The notes beneath the pieces are model-generated. The model made no database searches. It had not been told where the DNA came from and worked only from the letters and a program-made list of their open reading frames with translations. A stretch of 64,000 nucleotides of DNA, taken from positions 2,852,001-2,916,000 of the forward strand of contig NZ_CP049143.1 of assembly GCF_011044495.1 (NCBI RefSeq), written 5' to 3'. Below are positions 26,079-34,605 of this stretch, one piece after another (the first letter of the stretch is position 1; each line of letters opens with the position of its first letter). The stretch comes from Roseimicrobium sp. ORNL1. GTDB taxonomy: Bacteria > Verrucomicrobiota > Verrucomicrobiia > Verrucomicrobiales > Verrucomicrobiaceae. A program made the translations under genes and the position numbers.

Positions 26079-26303
26079 GTTTGCAAGGTGTAACCCTGGG
26101 GGGCTGCAACGTCAGCGGATGGGGGCTGGGTGTGGCGGGCTGCATTGATTCCCACGTACGCGAACCCACCCATCCACCTGCAGCTCGACTCACGCTGCGC
26201 CCCCAAAAACAAAACGGTCACCTCGGGCAGCTTCACCTGGTGCGCATATTCCACCACCAGTTTCCGCGTCACCCGCTGACCCTCCGTACGCGACAGGTCC
26301 TTC

Positions 26304-26858
26304 CTATTCGGAGGCCTCGCCGTCGCTCTCCATCCTTCGCGCGAGCACCTTGCGGATATCCGTCACATCAAACCAGATCTGCCCACCGTCCTTGGTCGTG
26401 AGCACGTCATGCTCGCGGGTCCCGTCCGGACTCTTCGCGAGCGCCTGGCCCTTGGCTTCCAGATCATGGGCGAAGAGATAGTCGTACTCATCTGAGGTGC
26501 GCGTCACCAGATAGGGGCGCGCTTCCGTGCCATCGCCCGTCTCTTCAATCGCCTCCTGCAGCAGCTGGGAGATGTGATGCTCAAAGGCGGCGTCCTTTTC
26601 ACGGCCCAGCTTGTGCAGGAGGAAGGCGATGTTCAGGTGCGCGCCGGGACTGAGCACGAGGTTGGGAAAGAGGGCATGCTTCATCACCTCCAGCGCCTGC
26701 TCCAGCTCGCCGGCCTCCATCATCTTAGGCACACCATCGATGGCATCCGTGTATGGATCGAATTCCTCAGTCGCCAGCACGGCATTTCTCACCTTCAGGA
26801 AGTTCTCCTGCGTCGGAGCCTGGAGGAATTCGACGAAAAGTTTCTTCAGCGCTTCCAT
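26304..26858 (-). CDS. Hypothetical protein, DUF4919-like
   Basis: A 184-residue soluble protein. The N-terminal half is TPR-like: LKKLFVEFLQAPTQENFLKV, then DAIDGVPKMMEAGELEQALE and LNIAFLLHKLGREKDAAFEH. The C-terminal half is beta-rich (YLVTRTSDEYDYLFAHDLEA, then HDVLTTKDGGQIWFDVTDIR). This matches my memory of DUF4919 proteins. It is convergent with the kinase-like gene across its terminator. Small TPR-like soluble neighbours of large toxins are sometimes immunity proteins, but no such link is shown. Confidence in the family name is modest; that the gene is real is likely. Confidence 0.7.
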   Translation of the reverse strand: MEALKKLFVEFLQAPTQENFLKVRNAVLATEEFDPYTDAIDGVPKMMEAGELEQALEVMKHALFPNLVLSPGAHLNIAFLLHKLGREKDAAFEHHISQLLQEAIEETGDGTEARPYLVTRTSDEYDYLFAHDLEAKGQALAKSPDGTREHDVLTTKDGGQIWFDVTDIRKVLARRMESDGEASE

Positions 26859-26944
26859 GAGGGGAGATGTTTAAACTATTTAAATCGTGTGACGAAAATC
26901 TGATGCTGCTCTGTGCGAGTATTCAGCTTTGATGCAGCTGCCTC

Positions 26945-27196
26945 TACGCCGAAGGCGTTGCACATTGTCCAGCCCAAGGTCAGCTTGCGAAGCAAGCGCC
27001 ACCTTGGGGTGTGGAGCCAAGATGCTGAACGCTGAAAGCGTTCCACAAACGCGCAGCAGGAGGGGTGAGTCAATCATGGCCGTCTGCTGCTCTGTGGAAC
27101 CCTTTCAGGGTTCGACTGATACTGAGACTTACCCCAAGGTGGCGCCCGCTTCGCGGGCTGACCTTGGGCTGGACAATGTGCAACGCCTTCGGCGTA
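26945..27196. repeat. 66-bp-arm inverted repeat (element F)
   Basis: Arms 26945-27010 and 27131-27196 are near-perfect reverse complements, with a few changes near the arm centre (GCTTGCGAAGCAAGC against GCCCGCTTCGCGGGC, themselves hairpins). The core begins TACGCCGAAGGCGTTGCACA. Between the arms are two further hairpins, GAACGCTGAAAGCGTTCC and GGAACCCTTTCAGGGTTC. The block fills most of the gap 26859-27290. No gene is inside. Confidence 0.92.
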
Positions 27197-27290
27197 AATT
27201 ACCGTTCCAGCTCAGCTTAACGCATTGGAGGATACGCAGGCAGTGCCGCACTCCCAAGCCAGGAACCAAAAACCAGGAACTCCGCACCGA

Positions 27291-27743
27291 TCAACGGTAC
27301 CCGTACGCCAGCGCCCAGGTCACGCCCTTGGACTTCTTGCTCTTCACACTGAAGACCACCGTGTAGGTGCCGGTCTTTGGTGGGTTCACGCGCACGGAGG
27401 AGTAGTTCTTGGCGGTCTTCAGCTCCATGTGCACAGGCTGGCCCTTCACGTCATACACGGCGAGCTCGAGTTCCGCGTCATCCGCGGCGGTGCCCAGCCA
27501 GAAGGCGTATTCGTTTCCTTTGAAAAGCTGGTGGCGCACCGCGAGCTTCTGCCCGCTCTCCACCTCGCCGTTCCAGTAGTCTTCACGCACGGTGAAGTTT
27601 TCCTGCACAAAGGGCGTGGCCGCCTGCATGGCGTAGTCATGGGCTTCATCCACCGTGGCGTGCACATGCACGAGTGGGAGCGTCATGGCCATGGTGGCAG
27701 CGGCGCATGCCAGGAAGAGCCTTCTGGAGAGGGACAACTTCAT
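27291..27743 (-). CDS. Small secreted beta-rich protein of unknown function
   Basis: A 150-residue protein with a clear Sec signal peptide (MKLSLSRRLFLACAAATMAM to HVHA). The mature part is beta-rich, with YWNGEVESGQKLAVRHQLFK, then EYAFWLGTAADDAELELAVY and NPPKTGTYTVVFSVKSKKSK, ending ALAYGYR. The pattern PPKTGTYTVVFSV looks like the last strand of a bacterial pre-peptidase C-terminal or Ig-like fold. It is 58 bp downstream of another exported protein in the same direction, and the two are probably co-transcribed. Function unknown. Confidence 0.75.
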   Translation of the reverse strand: MKLSLSRRLFLACAAATMAMTLPLVHVHATVDEAHDYAMQAATPFVQENFTVREDYWNGEVESGQKLAVRHQLFKGNEYAFWLGTAADDAELELAVYDVKGQPVHMELKTAKNYSSVRVNPPKTGTYTVVFSVKSKKSKGVTWALAYGYR

Positions 27744-27801
27744 TGAAGAATCCTAGGGATTGGGGCGGGGTGTTTCTGACGCGGGTGCGACGGATTTCGA
27801 C

Positions 27802-28617
27802 TTACTTCTTGAGGATCAATGCCAGAAGTTCTTCGGAAGTCTTGCGGATGGTGCTGACCTGATCCGCCGTGATGTTGCCATCATTGGATTCCATGGCCTT
27901 GCGGATGGTGCCAAGGCCCTTCGAGATGGTGGCCACGGTGGCGTTGCTCTTCGCTTCGGAGGACATGCCGGTGATGGACTTGGAGAAATGGTCTACCAGC
28001 ATCGGCTGGTTCAGCAGCTCGGCGCGGTCAGCGTTGTAGGCCTTGGACACCACGGAGGTGGCGCTCGCGGTACCACGCAGCCAGCCACCGAGACTCACGC
28101 ACTGGGCGTGGTCAATGTCGCGCGTGCGTTCCATTTCGTAGCGCACCGTCGCCTGCGTCTGGTCGAATTCCTTGCGGACGGCCTTCCAGTCATTCTTTTG
28201 CACTGCATCCAGGATGCTCTGCGCGTGGGGGCGCACCGCCTTGATGAGGCCCAGCCTCTGGGCGAGATTCAGCACTTCCTTGCCGATTTCTTCCACAGCC
28301 TTCTTGTCCTCTGCCTGCACGGCCACAAAACCTTCTGCCACCACGGTGCCGAAGATGAGGGAGAGTTCGTAGCGGTCCGATGTCTCGGGCAACTGCACGC
28401 CGCGCAGTTCCTGTTTCCAGTTCGGCTCGCCCAGCTTGTCCAGCACGGCGAAGATTTCGCTGGGTACTGGCACCACCACTTCATCCACCACGAAACCGGG
28501 GAAGGAAGCAGCATCATATTTTTGGGCCTCGCCTTGGGCAGAGACTGCGGACAGGGCCAGGGCGCAGACTACGCCACCGAGGCGGGGCATCCATCGAGGG
28601 AGGAGAGAATGATTCAT
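27802..28617 (-). CDS. Exported helical protein of unknown function
   Basis: About 271 residues from the ATG at 28617 (MNHSLLPRWMPRLGGVVCAL), which gives a proper signal peptide ending SAVSAQGEA. The frame is open to 28800, but the upstream part overlaps the divergent promoter. The mature protein is helical and charged: SEIFAVLDKLGEPNWKQELR, then SLIFGTVVAEGFVAVQAEDK and ESNDGNITADQVSTIRKTSE at the end. No membrane anchor after the signal. A 14-bp perfect palindrome lies 17 bp upstream of the start. Function unknown. Confidence 0.7.
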   Translation of the reverse strand: MNHSLLPRWMPRLGGVVCALALSAVSAQGEAQKYDAASFPGFVVDEVVVPVPSEIFAVLDKLGEPNWKQELRGVQLPETSDRYELSLIFGTVVAEGFVAVQAEDKKAVEEIGKEVLNLAQRLGLIKAVRPHAQSILDAVQKNDWKAVRKEFDQTQATVRYEMERTRDIDHAQCVSLGGWLRGTASATSVVSKAYNADRAELLNQPMLVDHFSKSITGMSSEAKSNATVATISKGLGTIRKAMESNDGNITADQVSTIRKTSEELLALILKK

Positions 28618-28633
28618 GGGAGGCACTCGCGGG

Positions 28634-28647
28634 CAGGAACGTTCCTG
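28634..28647. promoter_or_regulatory. 14-bp perfect palindrome, candidate operator
   Basis: CAGGAACGTTCCTG is a perfect palindrome, 17 bp upstream of the leftward exported protein start (28617) and 142 bp upstream of the rightward hydrolase start (28789). Its position between divergent genes suits an operator. A chance match is possible at this length. Confidence 0.4.
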
Positions 28648-28788
28648 TTCTTTGGTTCTGGTTACGCAAACCAAGCGCACTTTGATTCGCGGTGCAACCA
28701 ATTTGGCGGTAGGGGAGTATCGCATCGCGTGTGAAATCCATTGCAGGCCAGCCCCGTATGGGCCACTGCTCGCCATTCGTTCATCGCC

Positions 28789-29556
28789 ATGCATGTGCAT
28801 TTAGTCCAGTTCGATCCCGCTTGGGAGGACAAGAAGGCCAACTATGCCAAAGTGCTCGCCCTGCTGGAGTTGAATCGTCCCGAACCGGGCTCTCTGGTCG
28901 TGCTGCCGGAGATGTTTAGTACCGGATTCAGCCTGAACCTGCCCGTCACCGCCCAGGGAACCGCGCGCGAGGACGATGTTTTTCTCGCAGACCTCGCCCG
29001 AAAGTACGGCTGCTATGTCCTGGGTGGCGTCGTTTCTCCGGATGAAGAAAAATCCGGCATGGGGCGCAATGAATCCGTCACCTTCGGACCAGATGGCGCG
29101 CTGCTCGCACGCTATACCAAGATTCAGACCTTCACCTTTGGCGGGGAACCGCAGTGCCATGCCGCGGGCTCGGAGATCGTCACCTTTCCGTGGGCTGGCT
29201 TCACCGTCGCGCCGCTGGTCTGCTACGACCTGCGTTTCCCGGAACACTTCCGCACGGCGGTGAAAAAGGGGGCGAACCTCATGGTCGTCATCGCGAGCTG
29301 GCCGGTGAAGCGCTACCACCACTGGCTCACCCTGCTGCAGGCCCGCGCGATAGAGAACCTCGCCTACGTCATCGGCGTGAACCGCACTGGCAGCGATCCC
29401 CATCTGAAATACAACGGCCGCAGCGTCGTCGTCAGCCCACACGGCCACATCATCGCCGATGCCGGCGAAGGCGAGGGCGTGGTGAGTGCGCGGCTGGATC
29501 TCGCGGACGTGACCGCATGGAGGGAGCAGTTTCCCGCGCTGGGGGATATGAGGTAG
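28789..29556 (+). CDS. Carbon-nitrogen hydrolase, omega-amidase/YafV-like
   Basis: About 255 residues. The catalytic Glu-Lys-Cys triad of the nitrilase superfamily is visible: E41 in VLPEMFSTGFSLN, K111 in ARYTKIQTFTFGGE and C145 in APLVCYDLRFPEHFR. The C-terminal motif VNRTGSDPHLKYNGRSVVV also fits. PEMFSTGF and CYDLRFPxxFR are typical of the YafV/Nit2 branch, which hydrolyses alpha-ketoglutaramate or related amides. It acts in the cytoplasm; no signal peptide. I chose the ATG at 28789 (MHVHLVQFD), since the frame opening at 28741 has only a TTG. It ends before a hairpin at 29651 and is convergent with the large tyrosinase-like gene. Confidence 0.9.
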   Translation: MHVHLVQFDPAWEDKKANYAKVLALLELNRPEPGSLVVLPEMFSTGFSLNLPVTAQGTAREDDVFLADLARKYGCYVLGGVVSPDEEKSGMGRNESVTFGPDGALLARYTKIQTFTFGGEPQCHAAGSEIVTFPWAGFTVAPLVCYDLRFPEHFRTAVKKGANLMVVIASWPVKRYHHWLTLLQARAIENLAYVIGVNRTGSDPHLKYNGRSVVVSPHGHIIADAGEGEGVVSARLDLADVTAWREQFPALGDMR

Positions 29557-29650
29557 TTAAGGGTGAAGTTAGAGAGGCCTGCGGTAGTCACCACACCCGG
29601 CTCCGTCTTTGGCCTCGGTTGCTTGGAAGCCATCGATGATGAGTTGTGGA

Positions 29651-29675
29651 ATGCCGGTCGCATTTGGACCGGCAT
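29651..29675. terminator. Stem-loop between convergent genes
   Basis: ATGCCGGTC and GACCGGCAT pair perfectly (9 bp) around a 7-base loop. It lies between the hydrolase stop (29556) and the end of the large leftward gene (29705). No clear T tract follows on either strand, so it may be a pausing hairpin rather than a full terminator. Confidence 0.5.
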
Positions 29676-29704
29676 CCTGAATTCCCCTCAGCGTCCGCCC
29701 GTGG

Positions 29705-32131
29705 TTACTTTTTGCGGTTGGCCTTGGCCTTGGGCCTGGCGGGCTTGGGTTTTCCTTTCTCACCGGGGGCGGCTGCCATGGCCGGTTGGTCGCCATGACG
29801 CGGTGTGTATTTATACACGGTGCGATGACGCACCAGGTCACCCCGACTCCGCACAAACAGCGGACCCCAAGAAGGATTCGCCACATTCATCGCCGCCAGG
29901 ATCTCAACGGCCCTTCGCAGTACGGCCGCAGGATTCCCTTTTTCCAGGGCGAAGCTGATGGCCGCCGCTACTACGTGAGTGGCATAGGCGCCATCGGGCA
30001 GGGTCGCGCCATCGATCCCGGCGATGTGCTGCCGGATCTGATGTGTGATGGCCTCGTCGTTGTTCCTCCAGTTCTGCACCTCGATCAGCGCGTGACCTTC
30101 CAAGGCATCCAGAGGCACCGTGGCGATGGTCTCCGCGACGATCTGTGCTGACTTCACCGCGTGGGCCTGAGAAACTTTTATGCCCTCTAGATTGATGGCG
30201 GTGTGATCCTTGTCTGTTTCCTTCTTGATGACGTCCGCCCAGGCCTTGCTGGTGCTGAAATCCAGGAGCCGTACTGTGGATGCGCCGAGGTAGCCTCGGA
30301 GCAGGTCTGCCGGGTGGCTATCCTCCTTCGCGCCCTGATTGCTGAGTTCGGCGGACGTCTGTTCCCAGATGCTGCGCAAGCCGCGGAAGTAGGCGATCAT
30401 GCCAATGGCCGGAGCAGGACCCATGTTGAGGATGCCGAGCACGTCAGAGGCCGTTTCGTCAATGCGGGTGGACCAGTAACTTGCCAGGTGAGCAGGGAGT
30501 TTTGCCTTCAACAAGGCGGCGTGCACCCGTACTTCCAGTTCTTCTTTGAGGCCATCATCTGCATCGAGAATGTTGTGCCCATTCAACTCATGGGGCAGTG
30601 TCGCCCAGCCCATCAGCCCGGTGTGAGAGTGCGAGGCTGGGAGATGCACCACGCCGGTTTTGATGTCCCAATCCGAGAGCGCTTCCACGGTCCACGTGTA
30701 TGGACCGAAGTCTGGCAGGCCCCACTTCACCAGAGGCGCGATGATGATTTCGTCAGGTGGCTTCACATCCTCACGGTCCTCCGCGCTGAGGAATCCATCA
30801 TAGAGGTCACTGATGATCTCCTGAAACGCCCTCGTCGCCATGTGGCGGTAGCGCTCGCCTCGCTGGATGATTGCTTGGGAGACATCCAGCAGTGCACCTG
30901 CAGCCCCTTCCCGGCCCGGGTCATTGGCGAGAATGGAGTTAAAGCCTGCCACGGTGAGATCCTCGATCAAGTCGGAGAACGGTTCAGCAATGGCGCCCCG
31001 ATACGCCGGGGGCAGATTGGATCGCGCGGCCGTGACCCGGGAGCGGAGTTGGGAGATGTTAGTCTCGTCCTTGGGGCCTTTGTCCACGATGGAGTAGGCC
31101 TCGGCCGAGTCAGCGATGCAGGCATTCATGGCCGAGATGTTGGGTGTCGGTGGCGTGAAGTTAACATTCGCGAGCACCGTGCCGATGCCTTGGCGCACCC
31201 GGCGGCTGGGTCGCGGTGGGCATGCGTAGATGAGTGCCAGGATGGACTTCATGACTGCCGGAGGCACCTGAATGGGCGTAGTACCGTGGTGACCATCGTG
31301 TCCGCCATGATCGTGTCCGCCGTGAGCAGCACGCGCGGGCCGTTTGGCAGCCGCTCCTCCGGCTGCATGATGCGGTGCGGGGAAAACGATGTTCTCTACT
31401 CCCATGTGGCGTGCGCCCGTGCGAAGGGCCGCGATGTATCCGGGCTCCGCATCACTTTTGCCAGTGGCGGCGCGGTATCTTCCCCACATGGTGTCAATCC
31501 ATCCGTGCAGGCGCCAGAACATGGTGTTGAAAATGTTCACTTGGGGATTGCCCATGCTGATGGAGTTGTCGCCGGGATCCGTGAAGCGGCCGTGCAGATA
31601 GTTGTGCAGGCCCGCTCCCGGATCGTCGGAGTCAGCCAGAGGATCTGCGAGGGTTGGCCTGTCGGTGGTCTGGATGAAGATGCCAAGCTCATCATCGCTC
31701 AAAAAGGATCCGGGATTGTCGTGGATCCGATCTGCTCCGGTGGATAGATCGATTGCCAGGGGAAGCGTACTCTCGGGGTCGTTGGGATTTGGCGGCACGG
31801 GATTATTTGCATCATTGGGCTCTGTCGGCACTCGAGGCCACCCGTCGAAGATGTCTCGATGCTGCGGAAAAGTCTTCCGTAGTGCTAGAATCATGGCGCG
31901 GTGCATGGCGAGGAATTCCACCCCATTGCTCGCTGCCCCCTCCTGTACGGGATAGCGCGTCCACCCCTGGCTCAGGGCAAACGGGATCACACGAGCGTTC
32001 GGTGGTCGAAAGACATCCGAGGCCGCGAACCGGTCCCAGCGCCGCTCGATGTGCCATTGCAGATGGTGGTCTCCCCAGTTTAGTTGGTCGAGCCAGGTTC
32101 TAATCGCTTGTGGTATAGGTTGTTGGGCCAT
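29705..32131 (-). CDS. Tyrosinase-like plus HExxGH metallopeptidase-like protein
   Basis: An 808-residue protein with no signal peptide and no membrane helix. The N-terminal part (about 1-225) looks like a tyrosinase/hemocyanin copper domain: EFLAMHRAMILAL with H77 for site A, HNYLHGRFTDP with H176 and H180, and TMFWRLHGWIDTMWGRY with H209 for site B. Other site-A His are unclear (H22, H23 and H27 are near the N terminus). A His-rich linker (AHGGHDHGGHDGHH) lies near 269-282. The C-terminal part contains LPHELNGHN at 512-520, an HExxGH motif as in dipeptidyl peptidase III, and TRIDETASDVLGI with E559 and D563, which resembles the second zinc site of gluzincins (NExxSD). The tail is basic. A copper or zinc enzyme is likely; substrate and cofactor are unknown. 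The start is the first ATG at 32131. Confidence 0.6.
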   Translation of the reverse strand: MAQQPIPQAIRTWLDQLNWGDHHLQWHIERRWDRFAASDVFRPPNARVIPFALSQGWTRYPVQEGAASNGVEFLAMHRAMILALRKTFPQHRDIFDGWPRVPTEPNDANNPVPPNPNDPESTLPLAIDLSTGADRIHDNPGSFLSDDELGIFIQTTDRPTLADPLADSDDPGAGLHNYLHGRFTDPGDNSISMGNPQVNIFNTMFWRLHGWIDTMWGRYRAATGKSDAEPGYIAALRTGARHMGVENIVFPAPHHAAGGAAAKRPARAAHGGHDHGGHDGHHGTTPIQVPPAVMKSILALIYACPPRPSRRVRQGIGTVLANVNFTPPTPNISAMNACIADSAEAYSIVDKGPKDETNISQLRSRVTAARSNLPPAYRGAIAEPFSDLIEDLTVAGFNSILANDPGREGAAGALLDVSQAIIQRGERYRHMATRAFQEIISDLYDGFLSAEDREDVKPPDEIIIAPLVKWGLPDFGPYTWTVEALSDWDIKTGVVHLPASHSHTGLMGWATLPHELNGHNILDADDGLKEELEVRVHAALLKAKLPAHLASYWSTRIDETASDVLGILNMGPAPAIGMIAYFRGLRSIWEQTSAELSNQGAKEDSHPADLLRGYLGASTVRLLDFSTSKAWADVIKKETDKDHTAINLEGIKVSQAHAVKSAQIVAETIATVPLDALEGHALIEVQNWRNNDEAITHQIRQHIAGIDGATLPDGAYATHVVAAAISFALEKGNPAAVLRRAVEILAAMNVANPSWGPLFVRSRGDLVRHRTVYKYTPRHGDQPAMAAAPGEKGKPKPARPKAKANRKK

Positions 32132-32829
32132 GATGGTTCTGAAGAAGTGATTTCGTCGATGGGAGGTTGATGTTTTTCGACATGTTGATGCTCATTGAAT
32201 GGATGGTGCAAGGAGAAAAATACGTTTTTCCACGTTAATGGTAGTTGAGTGTCTCCTTCAGCTAGATTTGTTTTCCACATGGTGCTGGCGTTATTCTGTC
32301 TGCGACGCCGTCGCCTCGCTCCGTTCGGCACCGTGTTGAATTCCGTGCACGGGACCACACCCAGCACTCCTCCTCCGGTTTGCCCCGCAACAACGCGTTG
32401 CCAAACCCAGCCGCTGCCTCTCTACCGTTGCGGCTATTCCCTCAGCTTCACCACGTCACTCAAATAGCCGCAGTTTGTCAGGACTCCGGTGCGCGAAGAT
32501 TGAGTTCATCGCCGAATTTGGCCTTGGAACAAGCGGTGCCTCCCTTGCCATCGGTGGAATCCACCTCGTCGAAACCGGCGACGCGCCTGGAGCAGCGCTC
32601 CTGGGCACCCTGTCGATGATCACCATGCCTGTTGATGATCATCAAGGCGGCTGTCGGCGTGAGAATTGTGCGGCGCAAAACATAAGACAGGCCGAAGGAG
32701 CTGGGGCAGGACCTCAGTCTCCGAAGTTCCTCTGCGTGTCTGTGTAGAACACACTGAGCTTCCGCTTGGAATCGATGTAGAGAGACTCTCATCTGCTCCC
32801 CACCTTTGTGTTCCTTGCGTTTTTTGCGG
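32132..32829. other. Non-coding gap with a dispersed 25-bp repeat
   Basis: About 700 bp. I see no convincing gene: a 154-codon leftward frame at 32478-32942 is rich in Arg and Ser with no conserved look and overlaps the SigJ gene. The block at 32713-32737 is repeated exactly at 36620-36644. The AT-richer first 130 bp before the tyrosinase-like gene probably contains its promoter. Confidence 0.5.
32713..32737. repeat. Dispersed repeat K, copy 1
   Basis: A 25-bp block beginning CTCAGTCTCCGAAGTTCCTC, identical to 36620-36644. Both copies run into CTCTGCGTnTCTGTG and lie just downstream of a gene end in non-coding DNA. Confidence 0.75.
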
Positions 32830-33753
32830 CTATCCCCCGGTCTCCTCGTGCTCGTGCCCGCTACCCTGCTCCTCGAACAACCGCAGCTTGTCCGGATTCC
32901 GATGCGCGAAGATTGCCTGAATCTTCCCATCCTGCACATCAAGTGACAGGGCGGTGACTGGTTGTCCTTTCACGATGAGCAGCAGTCCCGGCGCACCGTT
33001 GAAGGTGGTGATGCGCGTCTCGAATCCTTCCGCGCTCGCCAATCCAACTCGGACGACATTGACGAAGAACTTCGCGATCACATCGCGATCATGCAGCACC
33101 TTCGGCACCGCCGAGGCCTTGCCGCCACCATCCGAGTGCAGGGTGGCATTTTCGCCCAGCAGATCCAGCAACGGCTCCAGCTCACCGGCGCGGCAGGCAT
33201 CGAGGAATTTCTTCAGCAATTCCTCATGCTCCTGATGCGTCGTCGTGAAGCGCGGCTTCTCCGAACGTACTCGTTCTCTCGCACGTGATACCATCTTGCG
33301 ACAGTTCGCCGCCGGCTTGCCGAGGATGTCAGAGATATCCTCATACGAATGGCCAAACACCTCATGCAGCAGGAAGCCTGCACGCTCCTCTGGTGACAGC
33401 TTCTCCAGCACCAGCATGAGGGCGATGGACACACTCTCATCCACCTGCTCTGCATGCACGCTGGCCTGTTCCGCGCTCGCATCCACATACGGCTCCGGCA
33501 GCCACGTGCCGTAGTACTGCTCCCGCTGCACGCGCGCGGACTTCATGCGGTCCAGGCAAAGTCGACTCACCACCGTGAGCAGCCAGCTCTTGGGTGACTT
33601 CACCTCTGCCGTATCCGCGCCCGTCCAGCGCAGCCACGCCTCCTGCACCATGTCCTCCGCATCACTTACCGAGCCGAGCATGCGATACGCCACACCGGTG
33701 AGCAGACCACGGTGCTCTTCGAAGGCAGCCACTTGGGAATCGGAGAAGGTCAT
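32830..33753 (-). CDS. sigJ: SigJ-type ECF sigma factor with SnoaL-like tail
   Basis: About 307 residues. Region 2 contains RMLGSVSDAEDMVQEAWLRW, then SPKSWLLTVVSRLCLDRMKS and REQYYGTWLPEP; region 4 contains KLSPEERAGFLLHEVFGHSY and EDISDILGKPAANCRKMVSR. The C-terminal 120 residues (LLKKFLDACRAGELEPLLDL, then LLLIVKGQPVTALSLDVQDG) form a SnoaL-like domain, the mark of SigJ/ECF41-type factors, where it works as an internal regulator. I chose the ATG at 33753 (MTFSDSQVAAF) although the frame is open to 33924. The gene upstream in the same direction encodes an AhpD/carboxymuconolactone-decarboxylase-like protein, the usual ECF41 partner. A 36-bp perfect inverted repeat separates the two. Confidence 0.92.
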   Translation of the reverse strand: MTFSDSQVAAFEEHRGLLTGVAYRMLGSVSDAEDMVQEAWLRWTGADTAEVKSPKSWLLTVVSRLCLDRMKSARVQREQYYGTWLPEPYVDASAEQASVHAEQVDESVSIALMLVLEKLSPEERAGFLLHEVFGHSYEDISDILGKPAANCRKMVSRARERVRSEKPRFTTTHQEHEELLKKFLDACRAGELEPLLDLLGENATLHSDGGGKASAVPKVLHDRDVIAKFFVNVVRVGLASAEGFETRITTFNGAPGLLLIVKGQPVTALSLDVQDGKIQAIFAHRNPDKLRLFEEQGSGHEHEETGG

Positions 33754-33763
33754 ACGGGAGGGA

Positions 33764-33993
33764 AGTTGATGGTCTATGGTTGATAGTTGATAGCCTGAGA
33801 ATAGTTGAGGGTCGTTGGTTGAGAGTTGAGGGACTGAGGGGTGATGGATGTGTTCACCTGCATTGGACTTAACACAGTGGTGCAGAGACAGAGAGGAAAA
33901 CTTCGGAGCTGAAGATCCGGTCAACCTTTCAGCACTCGACTTTCGGTTCTCAACTCACTCAGGCTATCAACTATCAACCATAGACCATCAACT
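33764..33993. repeat. 36-bp perfect inverted repeat between SigJ and its partner
   Basis: 33764-33799 and 33958-33993 are exact reverse complements over 36 bp (AGTTGATGGTCTATGGTTGA at the left). The spacer is 158 bp. The block is less GC-rich than the genes, consists of GTTGA/TCAAC-like words, and fills nearly the whole gap between the AhpD-like gene (ends 34000) and sigJ (starts 33753). Transcription through both would give a long hairpin. The sigJ promoter must be inside it or in the gene upstream. Confidence 0.93.
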
Positions 33994-33999
33994 CTTGCT

Positions 34000-34605
34000 C
34001 TACGCGAGCAGTCCGGGAATCAGCGAACAGCTCTTCGCATGGCCCAGCGCGCGCTTCATGGTGGGATAGATGCGCGCGCCCACGATGGCCAGGCCGAGTT
34101 CTGCCATCACCTCACGGCCCCAGCGGGCCTCCAGGCGAGGCAGCATCTCCGGGTCCATCTCTTCATTCGTCGTCACCGCACGGGCGAACTCATAGATCTC
34201 CAGGTGCTCCGGGCTCAACCCCTTGCCGCCATGCAGCGCACCACGCATGATGGCATCTGGCACGCCCGCTTCGCGGCCCATCTTGATCGACAGCTCCGTG
34301 CAGGGGCCGCAGTCTTCCGTGCGCAGCGCCGTGATCTTCACGAGCGCCAGCAACTCCACCGGCGCTGCTTTCTTGAACCGGCTCGCATGCATCGCCCCTT
34401 CAAAGGCGAAGAACGCCCCCGGCGAGGCCTCCATGAGCGCCTCCAGATAGCTCACGTCATAGTCATAGTGCTGGCCGAAGGCCTGCAACCCCGCCTTTGC
34501 CGCTTCGAGGCGCTCCTGTTGTTGTGGTTGCGCTTGCACCTGTATTTGAGTTTCTGCTTCCAGCGTCGCGGTGTTGGTCGTGGTGGCGGTGTCGGTGTTT
34601 TTCAT
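34000..34605 (-). CDS. AhpD/carboxymuconolactone decarboxylase-like protein
   Basis: A 201-residue protein. The N-terminal 35 residues are Thr/Gln-rich and disordered. The rest is helical with the CxxC of the AhpD fold in TEDCGPCTELSIKMG (C99, C102) and the following HGGKGLSPEHLEIYEFARAV. The CxxC with the downstream His is the redox site of AhpD-type peroxidases. It is upstream of the SigJ-type sigma gene in the same direction, the known ECF41 arrangement in which the sigma factor controls its AhpD/CMD-like neighbour. The likely role is thiol redox or peroxide defence. A family A repeat lies 174 bp upstream. Confidence 0.88.
   Translation of the reverse strand: MKNTDTATTTNTATLEAETQIQVQAQPQQQERLEAAKAGLQAFGQHYDYDVSYLEALMEASPGAFFAFEGAMHASRFKKAAPVELLALVKITALRTEDCGPCTELSIKMGREAGVPDAIMRGALHGGKGLSPEHLEIYEFARAVTTNEEMDPEMLPRLEARWGREVMAELGLAIVGARIYPTMKRALGHAKSCSLIPGLLA

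Noticed and set aside
26018..26303. A leftward stretch encoding RKLVVEYAHQVKLPEVTVLF
   Set aside because: It looks protein-like for about 30 residues but has no credible start, and it continues through the terminator into the antisense of the kinase-like gene. Possibly a gene remnant or out-of-frame tail of the DUF4919-like gene; not supported as a gene.
32478..32942. A 154-codon leftward frame
   Set aside because: Arg/Ser-rich, overlaps the SigJ gene and repeat K, no domain pattern.
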